Assembly (NCBI RefSeq): GCF_963678635.1
Contig: NW_026971184.1
Coordinates: forward strand, 1-43,913
Direction: 5' to 3'
DNA: 43,913 nt
Origin: Symsagittifera roscoffensis
Taxonomy: Eukaryota; Xenacoelomorpha; Acoela; Convolutidae
The notes below the pieces were generated by a model that was given only the letters and a program-made list of their open reading frames with translations, ran no database searches and was not told the origin of the DNA. Shown piece after piece: positions 1 through 11,015 of the stretch. The translations under genes and the position numbers were made by a program. Numbering within the stretch: position 1 is the first letter of the stretch; every line of letters starts with the position of its first letter.

Positions 1-41
<41 letters not shown>

Positions 42-56
42 ATTGTTGTTGTTTAG

Positions 57-154
<98 letters not shown>

Positions 155-179
155 AGTGTTGTTATTGTTGTTGTTGTTT

Positions 180-214
<35 letters not shown>

Positions 215-220
215 GATGTT

Positions 221-279
<59 letters not shown>

Positions 280-280
280 C

Positions 281-321
<41 letters not shown>

Positions 322-333
322 ATTGCTTATTGT
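1..333. repeat. TTG/CAA trinucleotide microsatellite
   Basis: The window opens inside a run of more than 300 bases of TTG repeats with a few interruptions (TTA, TTTAG, GATG, TTC). It fades into ordinary AT-rich sequence after about 325. The left end is not in the window, so the full length is unknown. Long open frames across it read poly-Leu, poly-Cys or poly-Val and are artefacts of the repeat. Confidence 0.97.
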
Positions 334-538
334 TAAGAATTTTGTTGGTAATGTTGATGTTTTTTTTGTTTGCGGTTGCTTTTTTGTTGCTGCGGATAGT
401 GTTCTTTTTGTTACAATTATTGATTTTGGCGTTGTTTTTGGCGATTAAACTATGAGAAGAACTCATTTTGCTCAAATGCTTAGACTAAACTAAAGATGCT
501 ACACTACTTGTGTTTTCTTACATAATTGGATAGCTTCT

Positions 539-792
539 GCGCGTGATATATATAAGTCTTTCTGGCTTGCCGTTGGTTTTTCAGAATCAACTTTCATCAG
601 TTTTCCTCGCAATCACTTAATCCTGATTAATTATTCAATAATTTTCTTTTTGCAAATGTTGCCTTGCGCGTGATATTAATAAAATTTTCTGGCTTGCCGT
701 TCGTTTTTCAGAATCAACTTTTATCAGTTTTCCTAGCAATCACTTAATCCTGATAAATCGATCAATATCTTTAATTTTGCAAAAGTTGCCTT
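539..792. repeat. Tandem duplication, about 127-bp unit, two copies
   Basis: Two adjacent copies start at GCGCGTGATAT (539) and GCGCGTGATATT (666). Both then share the series TCTGGCTTGCCGTT, TTTTTCAGAATCAACTTT, ATCAGTTTTCCT and AATCACTTAATCCTGAT, and end in a TTGCAAA-GTTGCCTT segment. Differences are scattered substitutions and small indels. The end of the second copy overlaps the possible last exon of the minus-strand gene described next. Confidence 0.85.
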
Positions 793-826
793 AGGTTTTC
801 TGTAGTACTGAGCCTTTTTTCGTTTC
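771..826 (-). CDS. Possible terminal exon of a small three-exon gene
   Basis: This is the third and least certain exon of the candidate gene at 771-1530. On the minus strand a TTTCAAG acceptor at 827-830 is followed by 2 bases that complete the split codon left by the upstream exon. Seventeen sense codons and a TAA stop at 773-771 follow, giving a peptide tail ending LRQLLQN. The intron would be 113 nt (827-939). The phase fits without adjustment, which is the main support. The acceptor is only moderately good, and the stop falls in the second copy of a tandem duplication, so the end of the gene may have been changed by that duplication. No homology is recognised. Confidence 0.3.
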
Positions 827-939
827 CTTGAAATTTTGGGACAAAATCAAAAAGTCATGTCAGTTTTTTTATGAAACTTGTTTGTTGAAACAAAAAATTG
901 TTTTTCATAACTGTTACCTGATGAGACTAAATAACTTAC

Positions 940-1158
940 CACAGAGATTTTTTCCGTCAATTTGAAATTCGACGTAGTCAACAGGTGGTGGTGGTGGCGA
1001 ACATTCTTTGAAAAACGTAAGAATACATTTGGCAGCGGTCATTGAAACTTCTGCGATTTTTTCTGTGACCATTTGTCCAATTTTCCAGGTTTCTACTATG
1101 GCGTCTCCAAGTGGCGTGAACGTTGGGAAATCATCTAGATCTAATTTAATTGCTTCTT
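940..1158 (-). CDS. Internal coding exon, unknown protein
   Basis: This is the best candidate for a genuine host exon in the window. It is 219 nt with no stop in one frame. It has a pyrimidine-rich acceptor ending TTTTTTAG just upstream (1159-1170) and a GTAAGTT donor at 939-933. Its phase is 2 bases, 72 codons, 1 base. The peptide includes LDLDDFPTFTPLGDAI, then a helical stretch (EKIAEVSMTAAKCILTFF), a run of five prolines, and DYVEFQIDGKNLC. Composition is unlike the AT-rich noise around it. I recognise no family. It joins in phase to an open stretch upstream (1371-1530) and to a possible terminal exon downstream (771-826). It could be a live gene or a remnant; expression data would settle it. 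Confidence 0.5.
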
Positions 1159-1370
1159 CTAAAAAAGAATAGATGTAAAGGTAGTTTAAAAAAAAACTGA
1201 ATCATTTCTAAACTGATATTCTTAACCCAAATATAAAAATAACGCTTTCATGAACCAAAACAGAAAAAAAAACAAAGAAGGTGAACAAAATAAAAAAGTT
1301 TTAATTATGTCAAACGAGATTCTGTTTATTAACTGAACTCGGATAAGGTTTATTACATCTATTTTGCTAC

Positions 1371-1530
1371 TTTTTTTAGGTATTGAGAATCGCAGCCAAT
1401 CTTTGAAAAGAATCATGGCTTCAATCAATCGTTTCTGCGCTGGTTCAACACCAACATCTGAACCTAAATTTTTCTCCGATTGAACAATTGAAAATGTGAA
1501 AACGAAACACGCTGCATTCCAACAACTTGA
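1371..1530 (-). CDS. Possible upstream exon of the same gene
   Basis: This stretch is open on the minus strand from just after a TGA at 1533-1531. It reads through SEKNLGSDVGVEPAQKRL and EAMILFKDWLRFSIPKK to a possible GTAGCA donor at 1370-1365, leaving one base of a split codon. The 2-base start of the exon at 1158 completes that codon as lysine, with a 212-nt intron between. The true 5' edge is unclear: a TTCAG acceptor-like site at about 1457 would shorten it, and no ATG in frame decides a start. The donor is a weak match. No domain is recognised. Support rests on phase agreement and a plausible amphipathic helical composition. Confidence 0.33.
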
Positions 1531-4500
1531 TCAGTTAAGAGATTACTTAGCACAAGCTTGCAACTTTATGTAATCTAAGTCTAACTAGTGTGGCAAAATA
1601 ATAAAATTATCACGAGTAATTAAAATAATTTTGTTTTTGACGAACAGATATTGTGACGAACTGACGATGCACCTTATCTGAAATTACTCTATGAATGAGC
1701 CACCAACTTGAATTCATCTGAATCAGGCAACCAAGAAAACCGAACATACCTTTAAAGTTTAGGTTTAGCAAGTACAAAATAAAAATAAGATCAAAATCAA
1801 ATTGCAAAATTTGAACAGAATTGAAAGCTTAAGGAGCTTACCTCCGCGTCTCAAAAAGTCCAATCAATTCAAAAAAAATTTATTCAAGCTTATACCAAGT
1901 CAAAACTCGAACAGCGGATCGATCTTCTACATCGCAAAACAAAAAGCAAAAATCGTTGATTATCTCTCTACAATGTCATCGATGCAGTATATTTTCATTC
2001 ACCGGAATGATTTACATTTCTTGTAGTAGTAAGGTTCATTCCAATTCTATAACTCTCAATGATATATAATAAGTGATAAAATAAATAACAAACCATTTTA
2101 GATCAGTCGCGTCTTCTTGAAAAATTGCAATAACCTTAAAAATTTATAACTATGAAAAAATTCATGAGACAAAAAAAACAATAAAAAAATAGCTAATAAA
2201 TTTTTATCAAAAACGTAAAAAGTTTCCTGCTTCTCAAGGACTTTGTCTTCTTTAACCTTGAGATTTTGTTTCTTGATCTAAAACATAGCAATAATCTTTC
2301 AAGAAACTAACCTCATTTATAATTTATATTCTAACCTTTACTCCAAAAATTAATCTCTTATACACATCTTGTCAAGGCCTTCAAGGTTTTTTTTAAACAT
2401 ATGAATATTTCTGGATTTTTAAATTGTTAACTTAATTTCATTTTCAATTTTTTTCACAAATTGATCAACTGAGTTCCATTGGATCAATTAAATAAATTTG
2501 TTTTCCCCCTCCCCCTCTCAATACTAGTCTCTGAGGACCTCAAACTCTGATTCATTCTCCAACTTCGCAAACCACAAACGAAAATTAAGTAACTGAAATT
2601 TTTCAAAAACTCCTGTTACTCATTCTTCATTTGAGAACCTCCTCTTGACTGACCCAAGCTAAAACAAATTCAACTACTTTTTCACGAACAACCGTCTATT
2701 CAACTTAATCTATCACCCAGGATGAGAATAACGTCACAAAAATTGAAAAGATTTACTGTTTTAGAAATTAAAAATACGAAAACTTTTGATTTTTGCACCC
2801 ATCACTCTAATCCTTATGTCAAGAGATAATTTAGAACAAACAAAAAAGAACACTCCATGAGTGTTAATTAAAGACGAATTAAACGTTCTTGCAATAACAC
2901 AGCATAAACAAAAGACAAGATACAACTGATCAAAAAGCAAACAAAAATGAAGTCATTTCTCACTGAACAAAAAGTAATAATTGAATCAGGATTTTAACAT
3001 AGTTTCAAAATTTGACTCAACTACAACATAAGGATTCCAAAATTTTTGAGATTTAATCCACGACAATTTAAACCAGTGGACAATCAAAGTTTTTTTTTCA
3101 GACTCAGAAACATCAACATCCATCAGAAGGCGAACGCAGGATGAATAAAAATTTCTAATCCCAAACCGGTAGGACTCTAAAATTGCAATCAACCAATGCA
3201 ACAGAACGAAAATACACATTAAGTGTAGTGCCGGTCAAAAAATATTCAACACAACAATTAGTTTTACTATAACTCTATCCTCCCCTTCTCTATCAATCCA
3301 AAAAGCGATCTCGCTATAGGACAAATACAACTTTGGCCTAACATATTCTGAACTTTTTTCCAAAAAGAAAATAGCCCCTGTAAACAAGAGTTTTTGAAGT
3401 AAAAGTCAGAAGATAAGAACTCAATCAGTGCCTTGCAGGCATCAAAAAAATCACTTCGGATTACGGCATAAAGCATGTCTCATTATGGATTAATTCCAAC
3501 ACAGTTTAGATATATTTTCGCAGCTAAAAAGGCTCTGTTAGAACACTGATTGGTCTCATGTATAATTTTTTTACCTCACAAGAGATAATTAAATTGCACC
3601 AAATTGAACCCTTTCAGTACACAAGGACTAGTTAAGGGTAACTCCACTCGCAACTGATGCAACATCTCGAAATTATACCGCATTGTTTAAAGAAAGGACC
3701 ATTAAGATTAGTTTAAAATCAACGTATATAAGCTCACAAGAAACCTTCAGCAGAACTAAAAGTCTAACACAACAAGATATCGAAACTTCATGACAGTTTT
3801 TATTAAGGAAAAAGTCGATACTCTGATAATAACGACACAACAAAGTATCTCTACTACCTATCCAACAACTGCAACTCCACACAAAAACACAAGACTCATT
3901 TTCTCACCAGTGAAATTACAATGAACAGTCCAACCATCTGTCGTTGAAAAATATTTACAAATGGATCATCAAACACATGCACCAAGTCTAACAAATTATC
4001 AGTTAGAAAACAAATACAGCCAATCGGAAACAACTTTGAAAACCATAGTTATGGTTTTTCACTAATAATGACAAAATATATCCGATAGCACGACCAATAC
4101 CTACAATGTAAAGCCAACACCTTGATTATCATTAGACCCAACAGATACCAAAAACAAAACCGCAATCTGTAGTGATCATTAATAAAGTAAAAACTTAGAC
4201 AGATCGCAATGAACATTTTTTTTTAATTTTTTCAATTTTCGTGAATTTTTTCACAAAAAAAACAGTTTAGAAAAAAAATTATAAGAAACCTACCATATCG
4301 ATTCTGAGGATGGAGATTACTTGCATCAAAATCAACTACCTTATAATACTAATCAACGAAAAGTCACTGGAATGATATAGATAGGCCAGATGCTTTTTTT
4401 CAACCTGAAAATTTTTTGAAAATTTTCGTGAACTCCAACAACCAAGACAATCTTCTGAAAGACAAAACCTGGCATTAGCTTGCATTCACAATAACATACA

Positions 4501-4669
4501 AGAACTCATGATTACCAACCCGAATCTATGAAAAATGAACTCCCGTTACCATAATATTTTCAACAGCATGGAAAAAATCAGCTAAAGATTAATACACAAA
4601 TGCCAAATACATCAGAATCATTTCAATTGACGATTAATTCATAACTTATGGGTGGATCACTTTTAACAT
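1531..4669. other. AT-rich stretch without recognisable genes
   Basis: I see no supported gene here. Short open frames on both strands have low-complexity, AT-driven composition and no motifs. From about 2.5 kb to 4.6 kb the plus strand is clearly richer in A than T, like the segments at 35.4-35.9 and 42.0-43.15 kb. No tRNA-like cloverleaf was noticed. Confidence 0.6.
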
Positions 4670-4966
4670 CTTTTTTTTCGGTGCACTATTATACCATGTT
4701 TTAAGTCCCTCTACACCAAACCAATAGGGTATAGTTTTCTCAATGTATGAAGATATCTTTGTAATTTTGTTCTAAACCATTTGATTTTTATAGTGAAATT
4801 TTGAAACTATGCTGGAACCTAACTGAAGCTTCAAACCAAAAATAATATTATTTCAAAAAAACCTAAATTAGTATGATTTGTTTTATTACATTTGAAAGGT
4901 CAAATAACATATAAATCATTATATCGTATAAAATTTTACAACAGTTTAGTTTTTAAATTTACAAGT

Positions 4967-7900
4967 TCAAAGGCTTTGTACGTTTTCCATATTCAAGTAC
5001 TTCCTTTTTTGGTTAAAGTAACTGAAATTTTTTTTGGTTTGTTCATGTACTCCTACTAGGTATTTGGAGGTTTTGAATCGGCGATTCCTCGAGTTCAATT
5101 TTACAGCTTCATCAAGGACTCGTGTGTATTTGGACATTGGTCCAACCCCATTATCTTCTAGCTTTCTTTTGTTGAATCCTTTGGTACTAAGCTTCAGTTT
5201 GTCGCTCTTACTATCATCGCAACATTGCGTCTTGATGCACAGGCACAACATTTCAAAACAGCGCAAATCTTCTGTGAACAATATGTGTCCTCGTTTGTCA
5301 TGCTTTTTGTGAACAGCGCTTCATGTTCGTGGAAAAAAAATTCTTCTTTGCTTCAGCTAAGATGTCATCTCTTCAACCATTCCGACAATTTAAGGTCCAC
5401 TGAGCTTTCTCTGGTAATATACAATCGTTAAGGTTTTTTACTGCTAATACTAGATACAAAGAGTCCGTGTCCACCTCCAATTCTTCAAAATTGTTCTCAT
5501 TGCAAAATTTGTGGCAGAAATTGTAGTAGAACTCCAACATTCTACGTTTGGCATATTAAAGAAAACAAAACCTACAAAAATGGTCATTTTTGTTCATTTG
5601 TTAACTTCTATAGTTCTACTTCATATAATTTTTCTTTCACTCAATCGCTTGAAAATTTTCAAATTTATTGGTTCGTGTGTCGTCTCATCGCCGAGATTTT
5701 TGTCAAATTTCTGAAATTTGTGCATTGAAGTCCAGATTTAGATAAAAGTTTAAAAAATATGTGAAGATTGTGCCATTTTTTTAAAATTTAAAACTGGAAA
5801 ACATTCGTTGTGGTTTTTTCAGCAAATCTTTTTCTCCGTCGTAGTTTTTCATGTATTCTCCACTATCGTTACGCAGACATCATTTTTTTTAATAATGGAA
5901 GAAAATTTGGAAATGTGGGCTTCAACTCGCCGGGAACTATTGAATCACATTGCACTTAGCCAAAAATTGATCCGTTTTTTGTTTCTTCAAGTAAAGAATC
6001 AAGAGATACTTTTAAAATCACACACCACGACTCATACAACCATATTTCCTGAAATTTTTGACTCCTTTCTTTTATGTACTCTCGTGTGAACTCATCCATT
6101 TCTCGCTTCTTAGTTCTCCTTTCAAAATCCTCTTCTGACAGTGATGGACGCGTTTCTTGGCTTGAGCAGAATTGATAGTAGCAACCCATAGCTTCTAATA
6201 CCGTTTTACAATGATCGCAGTAGCCATCAGCATGGAAACAGTCAATAGTCTTCTGCTTCCAGGTTGAGTAAAAAAAACTCTCAATTTTACACTCTGGTCT
6301 CAATTTTTAGAAGGAGGACATAACCATGTTCTCAAAATTCTTATTTTTGGTATTTCGAGCTTTGAGACAATCAGTTTCAGAGCCAAACTCTCATCTTGTG
6401 ATAAGTCCGGTCGGCATATCTCGACACATCCAGAATGAATATAATTGGCTAATGTCAATTCCGACTTTTGACTTGCAAACATTCGAAGAGTTACGAATAT
6501 AGGTTTGATCAGACACAGTTTTTCGCATAAAAGCTATTGATGGACCATCTGTCATATCGTTTCTATTTTTCTCACAAGAATACATATCTCCTTCGATGAA
6601 CGGTAGAATTTGTGATTTGTCGAATTGTGTAAGCAGTTATTTGCACGACTTGGAAGCGTACATCCCAGTTCTAGCATGTCAGTTGCCTTATCATGGTAAA
6701 AGCATGTAAATTTTTGCATAGAATCAAGAGCAGGAACAACATCTTTTTTCATTAAGCCAACGTAAGTAGTTTTTGAAAGTCAGCAAGATGTGTTGTTCCC
6801 AGATGCTTTTCAAATCAGAGTATTTTTGAAACGTGTTGGTAGAACTAAGTGAATAGTTAAGTTTTTCAGCGCACTTTGTTGATCAGTTCCTCCGTTAACA
6901 GTTTTTGGTACTCGTTGATATCTTTCTCGAGAGGTTTGTGATTTCTCAGTTTGCTGAAAAAGTCTTCAAAGGGGGGATTTCCGTACAGTCTAGCTTGTCG
7001 GAACTGTCAACCATTCTTAGGGGAAAAACTTTTGGTTTAACTTGCTTTATAGGCTTTCAGAAACGAACCCAATGTTGTTGCTTCTCCAAGAAACTTCATT
7101 ATGTCCAGAAACTGTACGTCTCCAAATTTGAAAAAAAAACATTAGCTTTCTTAATCACTGTTGGTTCAATTGCTTTATCCTAAATAAGGTTTGGAAACTA
7201 ATAAGAATTGATAAGGTTTAGATCGTATATCCCACCATTGAGTCCAAAATATGGCAAAATGTACATTCATCTTCATACTTCATGTCTTTTAGTTGAAGTT
7301 CTGGTAATGAATTTATCAAAGATCTTTTGACAGTGTTATCGATGTCTTGATATTCGGTTTTCATTTGTAGTTTGCGTTTTTCAACCAGAAGTTCTGGAAA
7401 CAAAAGCAATGTATAGGTGTTCTGGATCTTTTTCAAACAAGAAAACTGAATCATCTTGCAGACTTGAAGACATTGAGACAGAAATAGGGACATGTTTTCC
7501 AATCCAAGTAATTGTTTCGGTTGTCTTCAAATCTTTTGTGGGAACACAAAATGATTCGAAGTCAAAAACTGCTACATTGCTAAACAATTCCTGATCTCCA
7601 ATTTAGTTAAGGTTGAATCCGTCCAGTTTCTCGAAAACTGTTTCCCGTAGTGTGTACGCGTTTTGGGGATAACTAACTCAAACCTGATCTTCACATCTGG
7701 TTAGATGTTTTTTAATTACGTCTGATCTTTTAAAGAAACTGTCACAGCTAGCACATTGAAAACACTTGAAGAAAAAATCAAAATCATTGGTTTGAATTAT
7801 ATGGTTGTTGAATCTTAGCAATTTCACGGTTTTCTCAAATTTTCCAACAATTCGCCTCGCTAATTCTCCAACATATTCTTCTTCTTGAATGTCAAAATCG

Positions 7901-8920
7901 TAAATGATTATGTTACATTCAACTATTTCCTCGACAAGAGTTAATTCATCGGTTGACACCCCACGAAAGGTTTCGGATCGTATCCAGATTTTGATACAAA
8001 CTCTGTAAACAGCTGGGATGTATGAGCATCGAAGTTACTATGTCCATGGAAACACATCGTTGGCGCACAAAAAAATCAAAGTTGATCAGTGTATGGTTGT
8101 TTAACTTTATGAAATAAAAGGCAGTTTACTGAATGGTTTTCACTAAAGACTGGAGTAATACAGAATCTGGACATACCATTTGAATGTTTTAAGTAATGCG
8201 GAAAAAAACAGTGACATTTGTGATCAAATTGAACATGCACTTTTTGTTTTGACGTTCTTGAGTGCATTGCTCCACGATATCAAACTTTTCAATTCTTCCC
8301 TGGATTGTAATGAAGTCGGCTTTTGTACACAGAAAAAACGATTTTCCAACCAGAGTGTTGTTTTCGTGTGCGTTGTAATACCGATATTCTCACGTTTTGT
8401 CATTACGAGCAACAAAACCGAGAGCTATATTTTCTTGCTGCGGAACCCAGCTTATTGAACACTTCTTCAAGCTTCTCGTTGACAATTTGGGTGTCCAATT
8501 TCGACATTCGAAAATTAAATACCTTGTCTCCCGTTTTCCATCTCTCTATCCACCAGGAAGTGTTGACAAGTACTCAGCTCCTCCTTGAATTCTCTTCAAC
8601 TTCCTCTTCACCTTCCTCCTCCTCAACCTTGTTTAAGTCTGCCACAGTATCGATTGGTTTCCGTTATTTCGCTACATGTTCTTTTCTCCGATGTAATTCG
8701 AGGAGAGAGTATTAACTCTGACACTCTTTTTTGCAAGACGAGCAAAGCATTGATTGCTTGGAAATTGATGGAGCATGCTTATTGGCTACGTGATAATTCA
8801 TTTTTTGCTTATTGTTGTTGAAATACTTAGAATCAGGACAAATATAGTCACTTTTTGACAATGTTTGCGGTGTTCAGCTGAATGCTAACGAACATACATA
8901 ATTCCACAGTCCCCACACTC
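4967..8920 (-). pseudogene. Decayed C2H2 zinc-finger / family B DNA polymerase (copy A)
   Basis: This is a broken gene of about 1,300 codons for a protein-primed-type family B DNA polymerase (DNA_pol_B_2-like). It should copy the DNA of the mobile element that carries it. In order on the minus strand: a C2H2 finger (CGDC from 8917, then His residues); a second finger starting CPDS near 8840, its second Cys changed to Ser; the coding patch LDTQIVNEKLEEVFNKL; a C-x2-C...H-x4-C finger (7959-7678); exonuclease motif I FDFES (7566-7552); GPSIAF and polymerase motif A GIDISQLY (6462-6439); a Cys-rich insert HADGYCDHCKTVLEAMGCYY (within 6303-5956); motif C DTDSLY (5472-5455); and a C-terminal patch with GPMSKYTRVLDE (5281-4967). 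Motif B is missing: by comparison with copy B about 180 nt are deleted near 5.70 kb. Many frameshifts and stops show it is dead. Confidence 0.88.
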
Positions 8921-8959
8921 TTTTTTCGTTTCTGATCAGCGACGGCATCTATAAATGGT

Positions 8960-10550
8960 AGAATTAATAACTTTAAAAAAAAGAAATTAGTACTTGTAAT
9001 ACATAAAAGGGTAACTTTAAAATGTCCCAAAATTTAATAGATTATTTATGCTTACTTTAAATTGATCAAAAAATTTGAAACTCATTTTCAGTATTTAGTA
9101 AGATTTATAGAGGGATTGCTTTTAACGTAAAGAAGATTAGAATGAAATAACATCTATATTTGCTGTTGCCTAGGGAAAACCAATCAGAATTGACTAAGGT
9201 TTCAGTATAACTGTTTGTTTGATCTCAACAAACAGATTCCAGCTTTTTCTAAAATTGAATTGTTTTTGTTTTGAAAAAACCTCTAATCACTATTAAAAAA
9301 CGACTGTTAGTAAACATTTGATTTTCCTCAATTTCCTCTATAAGAAGACGGAAAAAAATAAAAAAATTTGCTTTCTTATTGATTAAATAGTCCAGCAATT
9401 GAAAATTTTTCAATTGTCTTGTAAAGAAACTCGAGGAAGCTCAAATATTTTTTGACAGTCATTTTTCAAATGAAGATTAGGGTTTTTTTTAAGTAAGAAA
9501 AAAAAAACAATTCAATTTTAGAACAAGCTAAAAATTGTTAATTTTTTTGGACGTTTATATTGTACAGAACTTAGTTATCTAACGGTCTCCTTAGAGAAAC
9601 CTACTCGATCAAGGAGTTTACTTTTGGTTCACATATTTTGTATCAAACCTTTAAACTAACAGCTGAATTACACATCACTAGGAAAGAAACTTTGTTTATT
9701 CATGAAAATCTGGAATTGATCAGAAAATTGTGTGTTAAAAAATGGAAGGTTCTTTTCAATCCTTACCCGGTACCGAAATTTGTAAGAAAAAAGTGCCCAG
9801 CAAAGTTTTTTATTTCTTCATTTCTTTAAAGATTTTCAAAGCTCAAAATCCTGCTTGATCAGGTTTGGAATCAGATTTCCAGAGATTTGCTTTGAAAAGT
9901 TCAGCAACTTTGAGTTATTCTCTCAAATCTAAATCGAAATCAAATAACCTGATTATCTACTCGACGATCACCAATTGTTTTTGATCACATACAAAAGTTC
10001 AAACAACTTTGGAAATGCTACTTGTATATTTTTCGGTTGTTAATTATGTCGGTAATTTTTCTGATTTGTACAGCAAACATTTTTTGGTCCTTTTTTGCGG
10101 TTGCTTTTTTGTATTTTTTTGTAACGTTTAAGCCCTTAAAAGGTTCTTCTGATGGGATACGGCAACTAAAACAAAAGTGAACTTTTTTGTGATTGGAAAC
10201 AACAAGGTGAAAAAATTCTCAAAATGGAAAATTGTTTCCGATTGGACACGACTTTTATACAAGAATTGGATAAAACAAAATTTGAAATCTGATTGGACAC
10301 GACTACAATCTAAATAAGGAAAATCAATTCTGATTGGTTAAACCCACGCATTCGAGTTAGAGGTACCCTTTAACTCCTAAAAAAAGTTTTTTTTTTCAAC
10401 CAAACTCCGTCAACTACCTCCCCTCTCATCTCTAAAAAGCTTAATTTCATTTTTTCTTTCGCCAGCTACACCCTCTCACATCTCCAAATCCTTGTCGTTT
10501 CCATTATCTATCTTTCACGCAACTTCTTACTCAAATAGATTTTTTCAGTG
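8960..10550 (-). repeat. Shared non-coding block of the element (copy A)
   Basis: This block holds no gene that I can support. It lies between the divergent polymerase relic and small ORF, so it is where their promoters would be. It is homologous in the opposite orientation to 24690-25890 and 29470-30720. Landmarks include CCTAGGGAAAACCAATCAGA (about 9170) against TTTTCCCTAAGCAACAGG (about 30660), GATTATCTACTCGACGATC (about 9950) against the GCAGATAGTCAATTTC segments, and the series of ATTGGACACGACT boxes at 10.2-10.3 kb. Repeated short TCTGATTGG/CCAATCAGA motifs occur through it. Confidence 0.75.
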
Positions 10551-10670
10551 CAAAACAGCAACCTCGTGTACTTTGTAGAATTATCACCTGGTCTAGTACA
10601 AATTCAAGTGCTAGAAACAGTCTCTGGAGTTTTCCTGACACAGTTGGATATCACAATCTAAGTCTGGCAA

Positions 10671-11015
10671 ATGGTGAAAGTGATACAAAGGGATTTCAAC
10701 GAGCATCATATAATTAAAAATCCCAGCACAGAGAAACAACTTGGAACGATGCAAATTATAGAGGAAGTGACTGAGTATGTGGAAAAGAACTACCCCGAGA
10801 TTCCTGACTCAATGTTTGTAGCTCAACCAGTCGACGACTTCCTTTTTCCCTGGGAGGGGGAAGGATCAGCAGAAATCCCCATCACAATAGATGAAAATGG
10901 GAGTTTCTCAGAAACAATGACGCCTCAAGACATTCCTCCACAACAACCTCTTCCAGCTCTGCGTTCTATAGAGAGCCTCCAGAACTCTTCTGCTGGTCGA
11001 GAGCTCTTTAAATGA
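10671..11015 (+). CDS. Small acidic ORF, element-associated family, copy S1
   Basis: This is the longest surviving copy of a five-member family, 114 codons from an ATG. I do not recognise the family. Visible features are an N-terminal QRDFNEHHII segment, a Glu-rich helix (IIEEVTEYVEKNYPEIPDS), the signature FVAQPVDDFLFPWEGEG, then PITIDENG, FSETMTPQDIPPQQ and a Ser/Leu-rich tail. There is no signal peptide or membrane span. Homology to the other copies continues upstream of this ATG into FSVQNSN-like codons near 10.55 kb, but an in-frame TAA at 10659 interrupts it here. The ancestral protein therefore began earlier and was near 155-160 residues. It lies divergent to the polymerase relic across a shared block. 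It may be a truncated remnant rather than a working gene. Confidence 0.5.
   Translation: MVKVIQRDFNEHHIIKNPSTEKQLGTMQIIEEVTEYVEKNYPEIPDSMFVAQPVDDFLFPWEGEGSAEIPITIDENGSFSETMTPQDIPPQQPLPALRSIESLQNSSAGRELFK

Larger units (their letters stand above)
4670..11015 (-). mobile_element. Element copy A (zinc-finger PolB, shared block, divergent small ORF)
   Basis: These limits are set by homology to copy B at 29.47-35.16 kb, which is inverted relative to A. The left limit is the sequence round ATACCATGTTTTAAG (about 4693) and CCAATAGGGTATAGTTTTCT, which reappears reverse-complemented at 35.09-35.15 kb. Moving right, the element holds the polymerase relic (4967-8920, minus), a roughly 1.6-kb non-coding block (8960-10550) and the small ORF (to 11015, plus). 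Neither terminal inverted repeats nor target-site duplications could be fixed by eye. Family B polymerases of this type occur in Maverick/Polinton-like elements and related animal transposons. No capsid, ATPase, protease or integrase gene was found, so I do not assign it to a named class. Confidence 0.65.

Noticed and set aside
57-455. Long plus-strand frames reading poly-Leu and poly-Cys
   Set aside because: They translate the TTG microsatellite; composition is set by the repeat and there is no gene context.
5034-5431. Overlapping plus-strand frames at 5.0-5.4 kb
   Set aside because: Antisense of the polymerase C-terminal region, which is the conserved strand.
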